The translations under genes were made by a program, and so were the position numbers. This document shows, in pieces, positions 17,746 to 25,884 of a DNA stretch of 64,000 nucleotides. The notes beneath the pieces are model-generated. The model ran no database searches and was not told the DNA's origin. It was given only the letters and a program-made list of their open reading frames with translations. The DNA is from Cetobacterium sp. NK01 (GTDB lineage: Bacteria > Fusobacteriota > Fusobacteriia > Fusobacteriales > Fusobacteriaceae). The stretch is from positions 1,798,001-1,862,000 of the forward strand of contig NZ_JANIBO010000001.1 of the NCBI RefSeq assembly GCF_024506395.1, in the 5' to 3' direction. Position 1 is the stretch's first letter. Every line of letters begins with the position of its first letter.

Positions 17746-19019
17746 ATTTGTTCCTCCAATATTTCTAATTTTTTTAAATCTTCTTGTGTATCAATATCAA
17801 AAAACTCCAAAGAGTTTTCAAAGTTACATTTAATAAAGCTTTCTTTTTTTAAAATTTCTCTTCCTCCGCTATCTCCCTTCAGATTTATAAGGTCTTCAAA
17901 ATACCTTTGTGGAAATAAAACAGGAGCTTTTTTATGACCATTAACAAAGGGAACTATAATCTCATCATATAATTGAAAATTATAAATAATTTTTATTATA
18001 GTTTGTTTTGATAAAAAAGGCATATCCCCTGGAATAAAAAGATATCCTTGCAAAGTAGAATTGAGAGTTCCTAAAACTACAGAATAACTTTGTCCTAAAT
18101 GAGCGCTATCATTATTTATATACTTAAATCCATATTTCTTACTTAGAGCTTCATAAAGATTATCTCTTCCAACTAATATCTTTTCTTTAAAACTTAAATG
18201 AGTAATATTAAATAAAGTTTCTTCTAAGATGCTTCTATTATTTTTTAGTTTAAAAGACAATTTATTCTCCAAAAATCTTTTTGAAAATCCAGAGGCTAAA
18301 ACTACAGGAGTGATACTTTTATAAAGAACAAATTTTTCTTCAAAAATAGATCCGAAATATATTTTTGAAGGAGAATTTAAATTGTTTACAATATTAAAAA
18401 ATTCTTCAAACATTTCAATATTTTCAATTTTATTAAAAAATATAATAGTTTCTCCTAAAGAATTTTTAAAGAAGTTATTTGAATTAATATACTCTATATA
18501 GTCGATTTTTTCAATAATTTTGTTAGAATTAAAGTATTGATTTTGAAAAAGTTCAAATCGATGAATGTTGTGTTCGTTTTTTTCTTTATTTAAAGCTGTA
18601 ATATCTACAATGGCAATAGTTTTAGTAGTGAGCGTGTAGATTCTAGGTTCATTTTCTCGCCAGCCTTTAAGAGATTTATTAGAGCTTCCGTCAGCTTCAA
18701 TTAATATATAATCAAAATAGTCTCTCAATCTATTTAAATCATAAAAACTAGTATCACAAATTTTATCATTTTCAACTTTTGAGCAAAAAATGTGTATAAA
18801 ATTATCCTGAGGAGATAAAGAGCCAATCTCCTCAGGATATATGAAAATAAAACTATTATTTTCTTTAATTTCAGGTTTGAAAATTTTAGTAGTGGTAGCA
18901 ATTAAAACAGTACCAGTTTTTTTTAGTTTATTAGCTAGATAAAACATTAAAGAAGTTTTACCACCAGCTCCTGTAATGGAGATTATATCTCCTTTTTTTA
19001 TATTAAAAAGTTCAGGCAT
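17742..19019 (-). CDS. YqeC-MocA/YgfJ fusion, selenium-dependent hydroxylase accessory protein
   Basis: Residues ~1-220 match YqeC, a P-loop protein ('ISITGAGGKTSLMFYLA') found with selenium-dependent molybdenum hydroxylases. Residues ~235-425 are a MobA-like nucleotidyltransferase of the MocA/YgfJ type ('TPVVLASGFSKRF', 'FIPGDMPFLSKQT'), which would add CMP to molybdopterin (forming molybdopterin cytosine dinucleotide). In other genomes these are usually separate genes; here they are one 425-residue polypeptide. The gene lies 24 bases after the molybdenum subunit of xanthine dehydrogenase. From the known families I infer that the enzyme's cofactor carries non-selenocysteine selenium; YqeB is not in the window. 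Confidence 0.85.
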   Translation of the reverse strand: MPELFNIKKGDIISITGAGGKTSLMFYLANKLKKTGTVLIATTTKIFKPEIKENNSFIFIYPEEIGSLSPQDNFIHIFCSKVENDKICDTSFYDLNRLRDYFDYILIEADGSSNKSLKGWRENEPRIYTLTTKTIAIVDITALNKEKNEHNIHRFELFQNQYFNSNKIIEKIDYIEYINSNNFFKNSLGETIIFFNKIENIEMFEEFFNIVNNLNSPSKIYFGSIFEEKFVLYKSITPVVLASGFSKRFLENKLSFKLKNNRSILEETLFNITHLSFKEKILVGRDNLYEALSKKYGFKYINNDSAHLGQSYSVVLGTLNSTLQGYLFIPGDMPFLSKQTIIKIIYNFQLYDEIIVPFVNGHKKAPVLFPQRYFEDLINLKGDSGGREILKKESFIKCNFENSLEFFDIDTQEDLKKLEILEEQI

Positions 19020-19043
19020 ATTATCCTCCTATTGAAAATAATT

Positions 19044-21296
19044 TTATATATTTAAAATACCCATTAGAACTTTTTCAGATGTTACAGGTAAATTTCTAAC
19101 TCTAACTTTAGTAGCATTGTAAACAGCATCAGCTATTGCAGGTGCTGGAGTGTTAACAACAACTTCACCTACAGATTTAGCACCAAAAGGTCCTGTTTTT
19201 TCATAAGAATTAGAAAATTCCACTTTTATATTTTTACAATCTAGTCTTGAAGGTATTTTATATTGCATTAAAGAATCAGATATAACTCTTCCTCTTCTAT
19301 CATACTTAATATCTTCAAAAAGAGCAAGTCCAATTCCTTGTACAGCTCCACCTTCAACTTGAACTTTCACTAGATTAGGATTTATATGAGTTCCACAATC
19401 AACAACAGATAAATAGTCAAGAATAGCTATTTCTCCAGTTAAAGTGTCCACCTCAACCTCAGCAAAACCTGCAATGAAAGGTGGAGGAGAAGTTTCACCA
19501 CCCCAAGTACCTGTAGTAGTAATTTGGTTCATGCCTTCAAATGATATAGAACGTTGAGCAAATTCCTCTAAAGTTATAATTTTATCAACTACTTTTAATG
19601 AAGTTCCAAGATATTCAATATCATTAATATCAATATTAAATAATTTAGAAGCACCTTTTAAAATTTCTTCTTTCATATTATTTGCAGCAATGATAACAGC
19701 GTTTCCTGTAACATAAGTACCACTAGAAGCATAAGCTCCTGGATCATATGGAGAAAGATCAGTATCTGCAGAATGAATAGTTATTTTATCCATAGGAACT
19801 TCTAAAACTTCAGCAGCTATTTGAGTTAATACAGTATCACATCCTTGTCCCATATCAGTAACTCCAACCATAAGATTAAAATCACCTCTATCACCAAGCT
19901 TTATTGTAGCAGCAGCAGTATCGATTCCAGCAATTCCAGATCCTTGCATTGTAACAGCCATTCCAGCAGCTCTAACTTTATTAGGGCTAATCTCTCTAGG
20001 CTTCGATCTTTCATCCCAGTTAAATTTTTCTTTTCCAATTTCTATACATTTTTTTATATCTCCGCTAGTTATATATTTCCCATCACCAGGCTCGACTAAG
20101 TTCTTCATTCTAACTTCAGTAGGATCAAGATTTAGTTGATGAGCTAATTCATTAATGATAGATTCAACAGCAAAAGTACCTTGAGTAGCACCATAACCTC
20201 TAAAAGCTCCAGCATTCATAGTATTAGAGTAAACGATGTTAGCGTTAAATCTCATAGGAACAGTATCATATAAAGGAAAAGTTTTATATGATACAAGAGA
20301 AGTAACTGTTGGAGCATGTTCTCCATAAGCTCCAGCATTTGAAAGAGCATTTATATCTATAGCTTTTATATTTCCCTCTAAATCAGCACCAATTTTAACA
20401 TCAAGTCTCATTCCATATCTTGTAGTTGTACAAGTATGAGTCTCTTTTCTGTTGTAAATTATTTTAGAAGGTTTACCAGTTTTTAAAGTTACAAAAGCAG
20501 AATATATTTCACAAACAGCTGTTTGTTTACCTCCAAAACCGCCACCTACTCTAGGTTTAATAACTCTTATTTTACTGCTAGGAATCTCTAATGCTCTAGC
20601 TAAATGTCTTCTAACATGAAATGGAATTTGAGTTGAGCTTACAGTAGTTAATCTTCCATTTACATCAAAATAACTATATGATCTATATGTTTCCATCATT
20701 GCATGCATCTGAGGTTGTGTGTAGTATGTTCTTTCAAGGATCACATCACTATTTTTAAATCCTTCATCAACACCAGGTTTTTCAGCATAGGCTTTAGAAG
20801 CTATATTTCTTTTTCTTTCATATCCAATTTCAAAATTAGTATGAACCTCTTCAGGATGGATAATAATGTGAGAATCAATAGCTTTTTCAAAATCTAAGAT
20901 AGGTTCTAAAATTTCATATTGTACTTTAATTAATTTCATCGCTTTTTCAGCACATCTTTCATCTTCAGCAGCAATAATAGCTACAGGATCGCCAACATAT
21001 CTAACATACTCATCAAGAATTCTTCTGTCATATGGTGAAGGTTCAGGAAAACTTTGTCCAGCAAGTGTAAATCTAGTTTTAGGTGTATCTTCATGAGTGT
21101 AGATAGCTTCAACACCAGGAACTTTTAAAGCTATAGAAGTGTCAATGGCTTTAATTTTAGCAAAAGGATGTGGTGATCTTAGAAGTTTTATAGTTAAAAC
21201 ATTATTATTTAAAATTAGATCTTCAGTGTAAGCTGGATTACCAGTTACAACGCCTATTCCATCTACTTTTCTCACAGATGTGTTAACAATTTTCAT
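19044..21296 (-). CDS. Xanthine dehydrogenase, molybdenum-binding subunit
   Basis: Large catalytic subunit (750 residues) of a three-subunit molybdenum hydroxylase. It shows the 'TGNPAYTEDL' N-terminal region, the molybdopterin motif 'VGGGFGGKQ' (~250), 'GAFRGYGATQGTFAVE', 'MGQGCDTVLTQIAAE' and the C-terminal 'GPFGAKSVGE' containing the presumed catalytic Glu. Substrate xanthine is inferred from the operon (purine permease, xpt, guanine riboswitch). The YqeC-MocA partner suggests the selenium-dependent class. No in-frame TGA interrupts it. The start overlaps the end of the Fe-S subunit gene by 14 bases. Confidence 0.9.
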   Translation of the reverse strand: MKIVNTSVRKVDGIGVVTGNPAYTEDLILNNNVLTIKLLRSPHPFAKIKAIDTSIALKVPGVEAIYTHEDTPKTRFTLAGQSFPEPSPYDRRILDEYVRYVGDPVAIIAAEDERCAEKAMKLIKVQYEILEPILDFEKAIDSHIIIHPEEVHTNFEIGYERKRNIASKAYAEKPGVDEGFKNSDVILERTYYTQPQMHAMMETYRSYSYFDVNGRLTTVSSTQIPFHVRRHLARALEIPSSKIRVIKPRVGGGFGGKQTAVCEIYSAFVTLKTGKPSKIIYNRKETHTCTTTRYGMRLDVKIGADLEGNIKAIDINALSNAGAYGEHAPTVTSLVSYKTFPLYDTVPMRFNANIVYSNTMNAGAFRGYGATQGTFAVESIINELAHQLNLDPTEVRMKNLVEPGDGKYITSGDIKKCIEIGKEKFNWDERSKPREISPNKVRAAGMAVTMQGSGIAGIDTAAATIKLGDRGDFNLMVGVTDMGQGCDTVLTQIAAEVLEVPMDKITIHSADTDLSPYDPGAYASSGTYVTGNAVIIAANNMKEEILKGASKLFNIDINDIEYLGTSLKVVDKIITLEEFAQRSISFEGMNQITTTGTWGGETSPPPFIAGFAEVEVDTLTGEIAILDYLSVVDCGTHINPNLVKVQVEGGAVQGIGLALFEDIKYDRRGRVISDSLMQYKIPSRLDCKNIKVEFSNSYEKTGPFGAKSVGEVVVNTPAPAIADAVYNATKVRVRNLPVTSEKVLMGILNI

Positions 21297-21747
21297 GTTT
21301 CATATCCTCCATAAAGTTTCTAATTGCTCTAAGCTGAGAAACGTATCCACTACATCTGCAAAGATTTCCATTTAAATAGTGCATAATTTCATCATCAGTA
21401 GGATTTTCAAGTTCTTTTATCATAGCAATTACTGTTAAAGTAAATCCTGGAGAACAAAAACCACATTGTTCAGCACCTTCACTAGTCATAAAAGATGCAA
21501 ATTTTTTAGCTTCAAGGGGAAAGTGCTCAATAGTAGAGATATGTTTTCCTTGAGCTCTAGCTGCAAGAGTACTGCATGAAAGGATAGGAGATCCATTTAA
21601 AAGGACAGTACAAAGGCCACAAGCTCCAGTATCACATCCTCTTTTAACACTAAGATATCCCTCTTTTCTTAAAACATCAAGTAGATAGTCATCATCTTTA
21701 ATAAGAATCTCTTTTTTTCTACCATTTATAGTAGTTGTTAATAACAT
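21283..21747 (-). CDS. Xanthine dehydrogenase, [2Fe-2S] subunit
   Basis: Small electron-transfer subunit, 154 residues. The plant-ferredoxin-type cluster is bound by 'CDTGACGLCTVLLNG' with a further Cys in 'SCSTLA'. The second cluster is bound by 'CGFCSPGF' and 'CRCSGY' in the C-terminal helical domain. Electrons pass from the molybdenum site through these clusters to FAD. It shares one base with the stop of the FAD subunit gene upstream and overlaps the molybdenum subunit gene, so all three subunits are translationally coupled. Confidence 0.94.
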   Translation of the reverse strand: MLLTTTINGRKKEILIKDDDYLLDVLRKEGYLSVKRGCDTGACGLCTVLLNGSPILSCSTLAARAQGKHISTIEHFPLEAKKFASFMTSEGAEQCGFCSPGFTLTVIAMIKELENPTDDEIMHYLNGNLCRCSGYVSQLRAIRNFMEDMKHENC

Positions 21748-22541
21748 TAATTTAAAACCTCCTGAATTCCTTTTCTAAGTAATGCTGCTAGGAGAAGCTC
21801 TCTATAAGATTTAGAGCCTCTCATGTTTGAATCTAAAGGAATTTCATCTCCAATATATTTCATAGCATTAACAATCTCTTTTTCAATATCTTCACTTTTA
21901 TTAAATAGATCCATAGTTTTTTTTGCTAATATAGCTTTTCCAGGTCTTGAACCCACAGCTATAGTTATATTATTATCAAAATTACAAATAGCTAAGTTTA
22001 TAATAGAATAATCAGTCTTACTTTTTCTAACACATTGAAAAGATGTTTGACAAACCTTTTTAGGAATTAGAATTTCAACTAATATATCTCTTCTAATATC
22101 TGTTTCATTTAAAAACTTTTCTAGATCTATAATACCGCCATTGAAAAGTTTAACTTTACTATCTAAAGCTAATAGAACTGGAACTAAATCAGAGAAACCA
22201 TATTTACTAAAAACTGTTGCTCCAACAGTAACATTTGTTCTAAATTGTACACCAATAATATCCCTTAAGGCTGTAGTAAAAATTTCTCCAAAATATCTAT
22301 TTAAAAGAGAGCTTGTCTCTAAGTTCCTAAAGTTAGTCATAGCACCAATAGAGATAAAATTATCTTCATCTGAAATATAATCCAGCTTTAAATTTGATAA
22401 GTCAATAGCCGTGTTCCAAGAGGTATTTCCCATTCTTAAATAGGAAGTTCCACCTAAAATAATATTTTTTTTATTTTTTAAAAGTTCTGAGTAAGCTTCT
22501 TCAAGAGAAGATGCTAAGAAAAATTTTGAAAAAGAAAACAA
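21747..22541 (-). CDS. Xanthine dehydrogenase, FAD-binding subunit
   Basis: The 264-residue protein fits the medium (FAD) subunit of molybdenum hydroxylases: 'ILGGTSYLRMG' in the first FAD-binding segment, 'ISIGAMTNFRNLE', then 'RTNVTVGATVFSKYGFSDLVP' (read as two pieces around residue 105) in the position of the family's 'GNLANASPAAD'. The latter is divergent from the classic sequence, as is common in the smaller anaerobic enzymes. The start has a clear GGAGG. It lies 27 bases after the permease gene in the same operon. Confidence 0.87.
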   Translation of the reverse strand: MFSFSKFFLASSLEEAYSELLKNKKNIILGGTSYLRMGNTSWNTAIDLSNLKLDYISDEDNFISIGAMTNFRNLETSSLLNRYFGEIFTTALRDIIGVQFRTNVTVGATVFSKYGFSDLVPVLLALDSKVKLFNGGIIDLEKFLNETDIRRDILVEILIPKKVCQTSFQCVRKSKTDYSIINLAICNFDNNITIAVGSRPGKAILAKKTMDLFNKSEDIEKEIVNAMKYIGDEIPLDSNMRGSKSYRELLLAALLRKGIQEVLN

Positions 22542-22568
22542 GTTAAAACCTCCAATTAATCTAATTTA

Positions 22569-23918
22569 TTATGCAACTTTTTTGCTTAATTCAACTTCTT
22601 CAGTTGCTTTTTCAGTAACTGTTTCATCCTCTAGAGGTAAAATTATATTTAAAAATACAGCAATTGTACCAGAAACAACAATTCCAGATCCACCAAATAT
22701 AAGTTTTATACTTTCAGGAAAAACAGTTAAAGCTTCAGGAACATTTCCAAGACCGTACCCAAGTCCTAATGAAACTGCTAAAATAACAGAATTTCTACCT
22801 TTTAAAGGCTCTTTTGTAATTAAGTTTATACCGCTGATAGAGATCATAGCAAAAACCATAACTAAACTTCCGCCAATAACACTAGCAGGAATTATAGTGA
22901 AAAGAGCTCCGATCTTAGGAATAAATGCTCCTACAACTAAGAACATAGCACCAGTAGCTACAACAAATCTACTCATGATACCAGTCATAGCAATGATACC
23001 TGTATTTTGGCTAAAAGATGTTGTTGGTAAAACTGAGAATACAGCAGCTAAAGCACTACCTAATCCATCTGCAAGTATTCCACCAGATAGCTCTCTATCT
23101 GTAGTTTCTCTTCCAGCTCCACCCATAGTAACTCCAGACATATCTCCAACTGTTTCAACAGCAGAAACAATAAACATTAAAATCATAGCTAATATAGCAT
23201 CAAAATGAAAAGCAAATCCAAACATTAACGGTTTAGGTAAAGTTAAATAATCCGCTTGAATAAGAGGCTGTAAATTAACTTTTCCAAATATTAATGCTAC
23301 AATAAATCCTACAATAGTTCCAATAAAAATAGATCCAGTACTTAAAATACCTTTTGTGAATTGTTTAAAGAAAACAACAGTTATAAGAACAACAGTTCCA
23401 ATAAGTAAGTTTTCTAAAGAACCAAAATCAGGTGCACCTACTCCTCCTGCAAAGCTTTTAATTCCAACAGGTAACAGTGAAAGACCTATAGAAAGTACAA
23501 CAACACCAGTAACAATAGGTGGAAAAAACTTTCTAACTCTTTTAATAATAAGTCCTAGAAGTCCTTCGAAAATTCCTCCAATTAAAGCAGCTCCTAAAAC
23601 ACCTTCAAAGCCATATCTAGTTCCAATAGAAATTGCAACAGGAACAAAGGCAAAACTAGTTCCAACAACAATAGGTAATCTAGCTCCTATAGGACCAATT
23701 GTGTAAGCTTGGATTAGAGTATTTAATCCTGCAACAAACATAGAAGCTTGAATAAGAAGTGTTTTTTGTTCAGGTGATATTCCTAAAACACCAGCAACAA
23801 TGATAATAGGTGTAATATTACTAACAAACATAGCTAAAATGTGTTGTAAACCTAGAGGTAGGGCTGTTTTTAATTCAGGAACTCCGTCTAAGTGATAAGG
23901 TGATCTGTTCTTTTCCAT
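22569..23918 (-). CDS. NCS2 family purine (xanthine/uracil-type) permease
   Basis: A 449-residue transporter with about 14 hydrophobic segments and the NCS2 substrate motif 'SFSQNTGIIAMTG' (QNxG). The N-terminal 'LPLGLQHILAMFVSNITPII' is typical of xanthine/urate permeases, which import purines with protons or sodium. It is the first gene of the six-gene purine operon. A guanine riboswitch and terminator hairpin occupy the ~220 bases upstream, so its expression should fall when guanine or related purines are abundant. Confidence 0.92.
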   Translation of the reverse strand: MEKNRSPYHLDGVPELKTALPLGLQHILAMFVSNITPIIIVAGVLGISPEQKTLLIQASMFVAGLNTLIQAYTIGPIGARLPIVVGTSFAFVPVAISIGTRYGFEGVLGAALIGGIFEGLLGLIIKRVRKFFPPIVTGVVVLSIGLSLLPVGIKSFAGGVGAPDFGSLENLLIGTVVLITVVFFKQFTKGILSTGSIFIGTIVGFIVALIFGKVNLQPLIQADYLTLPKPLMFGFAFHFDAILAMILMFIVSAVETVGDMSGVTMGGAGRETTDRELSGGILADGLGSALAAVFSVLPTTSFSQNTGIIAMTGIMSRFVVATGAMFLVVGAFIPKIGALFTIIPASVIGGSLVMVFAMISISGINLITKEPLKGRNSVILAVSLGLGYGLGNVPEALTVFPESIKLIFGGSGIVVSGTIAVFLNIILPLEDETVTEKATEEVELSKKVA

Positions 23919-23993
23919 TGATAATAATCCTCCTAAAATTCTTTTTTTGAATTTTACTCAATATATAGTTGGGATTAAACTATTGTAGAAAAT

Positions 23994-24042
23994 AAAAAAA
24001 GATTATCTATTTTCATCTTCTACAAGTGAAAAATAGATAATC
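23994..24042 (-). terminator. Riboswitch-controlled intrinsic terminator
   Basis: On the minus strand a stem (GATTATCTATTTTTC / GAAAATAGATAATC) is followed by seven T, between the aptamer and the permease gene. The 5' arm (TCTATTTTTCAC) can also pair with the 3' strand of aptamer helix P1 and its extension (GTGAAATAAATAGA). This gives the mutually exclusive antiterminator expected for a transcriptional OFF switch. Confidence 0.85.
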
Positions 24043-24073
24043 TAAAAAATCTAGATCAAAAAATCTATTTATT

Positions 24074-24142
24074 TCACCCATAGTGGCTAATTTAAGGTTA
24101 GCCGTAGAAACTTCCGACCGTATTACGGATATATATGAGTAA
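24074..24142 (-). promoter_or_regulatory. Guanine-class purine riboswitch aptamer
   Basis: Read on the minus strand the segment has all purine-aptamer parts. P1 is TTACTCATA / TATGGGTGA. P2 is TCCG / CGGA with loop TAATACGG. J2/3 is AGTTTCTAC. P3 is GGCTAA / TTAGCC with loop CCTTAAA. J3/1 is ACTATGGG. The specificity base (position 74 of the B. subtilis xpt aptamer) is C at 24083, which selects guanine/hypoxanthine/xanthine over adenine. It heads the purine permease-xanthine dehydrogenase-xpt operon. Confidence 0.95.
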
Positions 24143-24366
24143 CTATTTAACAAAGTTTATAAATAAAGACTTTGTTTAAAACTTTTTAACTTATGCACTT
24201 AAATTGCACTTTAAAATAATTGTTATCTCAATTACGTGAATTTAAGAACTTTTCGTTTAAAAAATAATATCATAAATTTCCCAACATTTCAACACTTTTT
24301 TAACATACAAAAAAATAAGTGCACCAAATAAATACAACGCATAACAAAATATTTTAAAATAAAAGT
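24143..24366. other. AT-rich intergenic stretch upstream of the riboswitch
   Basis: No coding region or further aptamer is evident. It contains a 7-bp inverted repeat (ACAAAGT / ACTTTGT) near 24150-24177, close to where the minus-strand promoter of the purine operon must lie. I could not fix a convincing -35/-10 pair for that promoter. Confidence 0.5.
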
Positions 24367-24395
24367 TTGACAAACAAATAACTTTATATTAAACT
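24367..24395 (+). promoter_or_regulatory. Promoter of a candidate small RNA
   Basis: TTGACA and TAAACT are separated by 17 bases. The transcript would start near 24401, with no gene before the terminator at 24444-24469. Confidence 0.5.
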
Positions 24396-24400
24396 ATAAA

Positions 24401-24469
24401 AGTAAATGCTGTTATTTACGCCAACCAAAAATTAGTCAAAATGGAAGACCTTTCCCAGGTCTTCTTTTT
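24401..24469 (+). ncRNA. Candidate ~70-nt small RNA with its own promoter and terminator
   Basis: The predicted transcript begins with a short hairpin (GTAAAT / ATTTAC) and passes through a single-stranded A-rich segment. It ends in a strong intrinsic terminator (GAAGACCT / AGGTCTTC, loop TTCCC, then five T). It has no start codon with a ribosome-binding site and no useful ORF. A separate, near-perfect promoter follows for the downstream reductase gene, so this is not simply that gene's leader. I recognise no known RNA family; it could also be a leader-type attenuator if transcripts read through. Confidence 0.45.
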
Positions 24470-24476
24470 GCATTAA

Positions 24477-24505
24477 TTGACAATTTTATATTTTAGTAAT
24501 ATACT
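24477..24505 (+). promoter_or_regulatory. Promoter of the aldo/keto reductase gene
   Basis: TTGACA, 17 bases, TATACT; 38 bases before the ATG. Confidence 0.75.
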
Positions 24506-24543
24506 TAGATCAACAAAAATTTCAGAAATTAAGGAGGCTTTTT

Positions 24544-25443
24544 ATGAAATATGTAGAAATCAGTGAAAAATTAAAAATGTCAAAAATAGCATTAGGTTTT
24601 TGGCGTTTAAACAGCTGGAATATGTCTAAAGAGGAATTATTAGAGTATATAGAAAAATCGATAGATATGGGTGTAACAACTTTTGATCATGCAGATATTT
24701 ATGGAAGTTACACATGTGAGAAAATTTTCGGAGAAGCACTATCATTAAAGCCAGAATTAAGAGAAAAGATACAATTAGTTAGTAAAGTAGGAATAAAATT
24801 AGTATCAAAAAATATGCCTGAAAATACGTTCCATTGCTATGACACTAGCTATAATCATATAGTTAAAAGTGTGGAAAAATCTTTAAAAAACTTAAATGTA
24901 GAATATTTAGATTTAGTTTTAATTCATAGACCAGATATGTATATGAATGCAGATGAAACAGCAAAGGCATTGACATATTTAAGAGAATCAGGAAAAGTTT
25001 TAGAATGGGGAGTTTCTAATTTTTTACCCTCAGATTTTAATCTTTTACAGAGTAGATTAGATTTTAAATTAGTTACAAATCAAATAGAGCTATCTCCTAT
25101 AAGAACACAACATTTTTATGACGGAACAATAAATTTAATGCAAGAAAAAAGGGTTCCTATGATGATTTGGTCTCCTTTAGCTGGAGGGGAGATATTTACA
25201 TCTGGAGATGGAAATACAGTGGAGTTAAGAAAGGTTTTAGAAAGGTTAGCTGAAAAATATAACTGTGAACCAGATACGATAGTTTATGCATGGCACTTAG
25301 CTCATCCAGCTAATTTAATTCCTATTTGTGGAAGTGGTAAAATAGAAAGACTGAAATCTGCAGTAGCAGCTTGTGATATTAATTTAACTAGAGAAGAATG
25401 GTTTGAAATACTTGTGAATGGTATGGGTAACGATATTCCGTAA
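24544..25443 (+). CDS. Aldo/keto reductase, YdhF-like
   Basis: NADPH-dependent TIM-barrel oxidoreductase of 299 residues. The catalytic tetrad is recognisable: Asp in 'TFDHADIYG', Tyr of the same motif, Lys in 'LVSKVGI' and His in 'LVLIHRPD'. The cofactor region near the C-terminus ('IPICGSGKIERLKSAV') fits the family. The overall pattern, including 'GFWRLNSWNMS' at the N-terminus, resembles E. coli YdhF. The physiological substrate is unknown. It stands alone, with its own promoter (24477-24505) and GGAGG site, and converges on the selC gene. Confidence 0.9.
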   Translation: MKYVEISEKLKMSKIALGFWRLNSWNMSKEELLEYIEKSIDMGVTTFDHADIYGSYTCEKIFGEALSLKPELREKIQLVSKVGIKLVSKNMPENTFHCYDTSYNHIVKSVEKSLKNLNVEYLDLVLIHRPDMYMNADETAKALTYLRESGKVLEWGVSNFLPSDFNLLQSRLDFKLVTNQIELSPIRTQHFYDGTINLMQEKRVPMMIWSPLAGGEIFTSGDGNTVELRKVLERLAEKYNCEPDTIVYAWHLAHPANLIPICGSGKIERLKSAVAACDINLTREEWFEILVNGMGNDIP

Positions 25444-25473
25444 AATAAAAAAGCCTCACTTTTAAGTGAGGCT
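25444..25473 (-). terminator. Terminator for selC, possibly bidirectional
   Basis: The hairpin AGCCTCACT / AGTGAGGCT is followed on the minus strand by TTTTTATTTTA. On the plus strand the T-run after the stem is weak, so it mainly serves selC. Confidence 0.75.
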
Positions 25474-25486
25474 GAACTTTTAAAAT

Positions 25487-25580
25487 TGGCGGAAGCGTAT
25501 AGGAATCGAACCTACCAGCGATTTAACTCGCCAAGACAGTTTTGAAGACTGCTGAGTACACCAGTAACTCATCCGCTTCC
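25487..25580 (-). tRNA. selC: tRNA-Sec (anticodon TCA)
   Basis: On the minus strand a 94-base tRNA runs from GGAAGCG to CGCTTCC-G-CCA, with CCA encoded. The anticodon loop CTTCAAA contains TCA, decoding UGA, on stem GCAGT / ACTGT. The D stem is TGAGT / ACTCA. A long variable arm (GGCGA / TCGCT) and T arm with loop TTCGATT complete the selenocysteine-tRNA shape. The eighth acceptor pair is G opposite A, unlike the 8-bp E. coli helix. It sits 28 bases after the DUF3343 gene and may be cotranscribed with it and yedF. Confidence 0.96.
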
Positions 25581-25608
25581 AATTTCAACTTTATTATATC
25601 ATAAAAAA

Positions 25609-25884
25609 TTAAAAATTAAAAGCAGAAAAGTTCTTTTTAAAACCATTTTTTTCACAAAGATAGAAATTGTATATATTTTTATCAATATTGTTATCAATTA
25701 AAAGTTTTAATATTTCATTAGCATCCTCAATTTTTGCTTTTAGAGAAAGTCCACAACTAGCTTTTAATTCTCCTGGAAGTGGAATAATTCTAACATCAAT
25801 ATTATTGTCAATTAAAAGTTTCTCTACTTTCATAACTAAATGAGTTGAATCGATTGTTATAACTAAAAATTTTTCTGAATTCAT
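25609..25884 (-). CDS. DUF3343 protein, putative Se/S carrier-like
   Basis: A 91-residue protein with a ferredoxin-like alternating pattern and a single conserved-looking cysteine in 'ELKASCGLSLKAK'. DUF3343 proteins are annotated as putative Se/S carrier-like and recur beside yedF and sel genes. Its ATG overlaps the yedF stop by one base (TAATG), so the two are translationally coupled. It lies just upstream of selC. I infer delivery or protection of reduced selenium; no enzymatic motif is visible. The C-terminus has extra Lys/Phe-rich residues. Confidence 0.75.
   Translation of the reverse strand: MNSEKFLVITIDSTHLVMKVEKLLIDNNIDVRIIPLPGELKASCGLSLKAKIEDANEILKLLIDNNIDKNIYNFYLCEKNGFKKNFSAFNF

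Noticed and set aside
19044-21296. Selenocysteine in the xanthine dehydrogenase molybdenum subunit
   Set aside because: No in-frame TGA; the selenium in this enzyme class is a cofactor-bound, non-selenocysteine form.
22582-23208. 208-residue open frame opposite the purine permease
   Set aside because: It is antisense to a well-supported gene, has no ribosome-binding site and shows low-complexity Pro/Thr/Ala composition typical of a shadow frame.
24001-24042. The hairpin upstream of the purine permease as a stand-alone terminator
   Set aside because: Its 5' arm pairs with the aptamer's P1 extension, and it sits directly between aptamer and gene, so it is the riboswitch expression platform.
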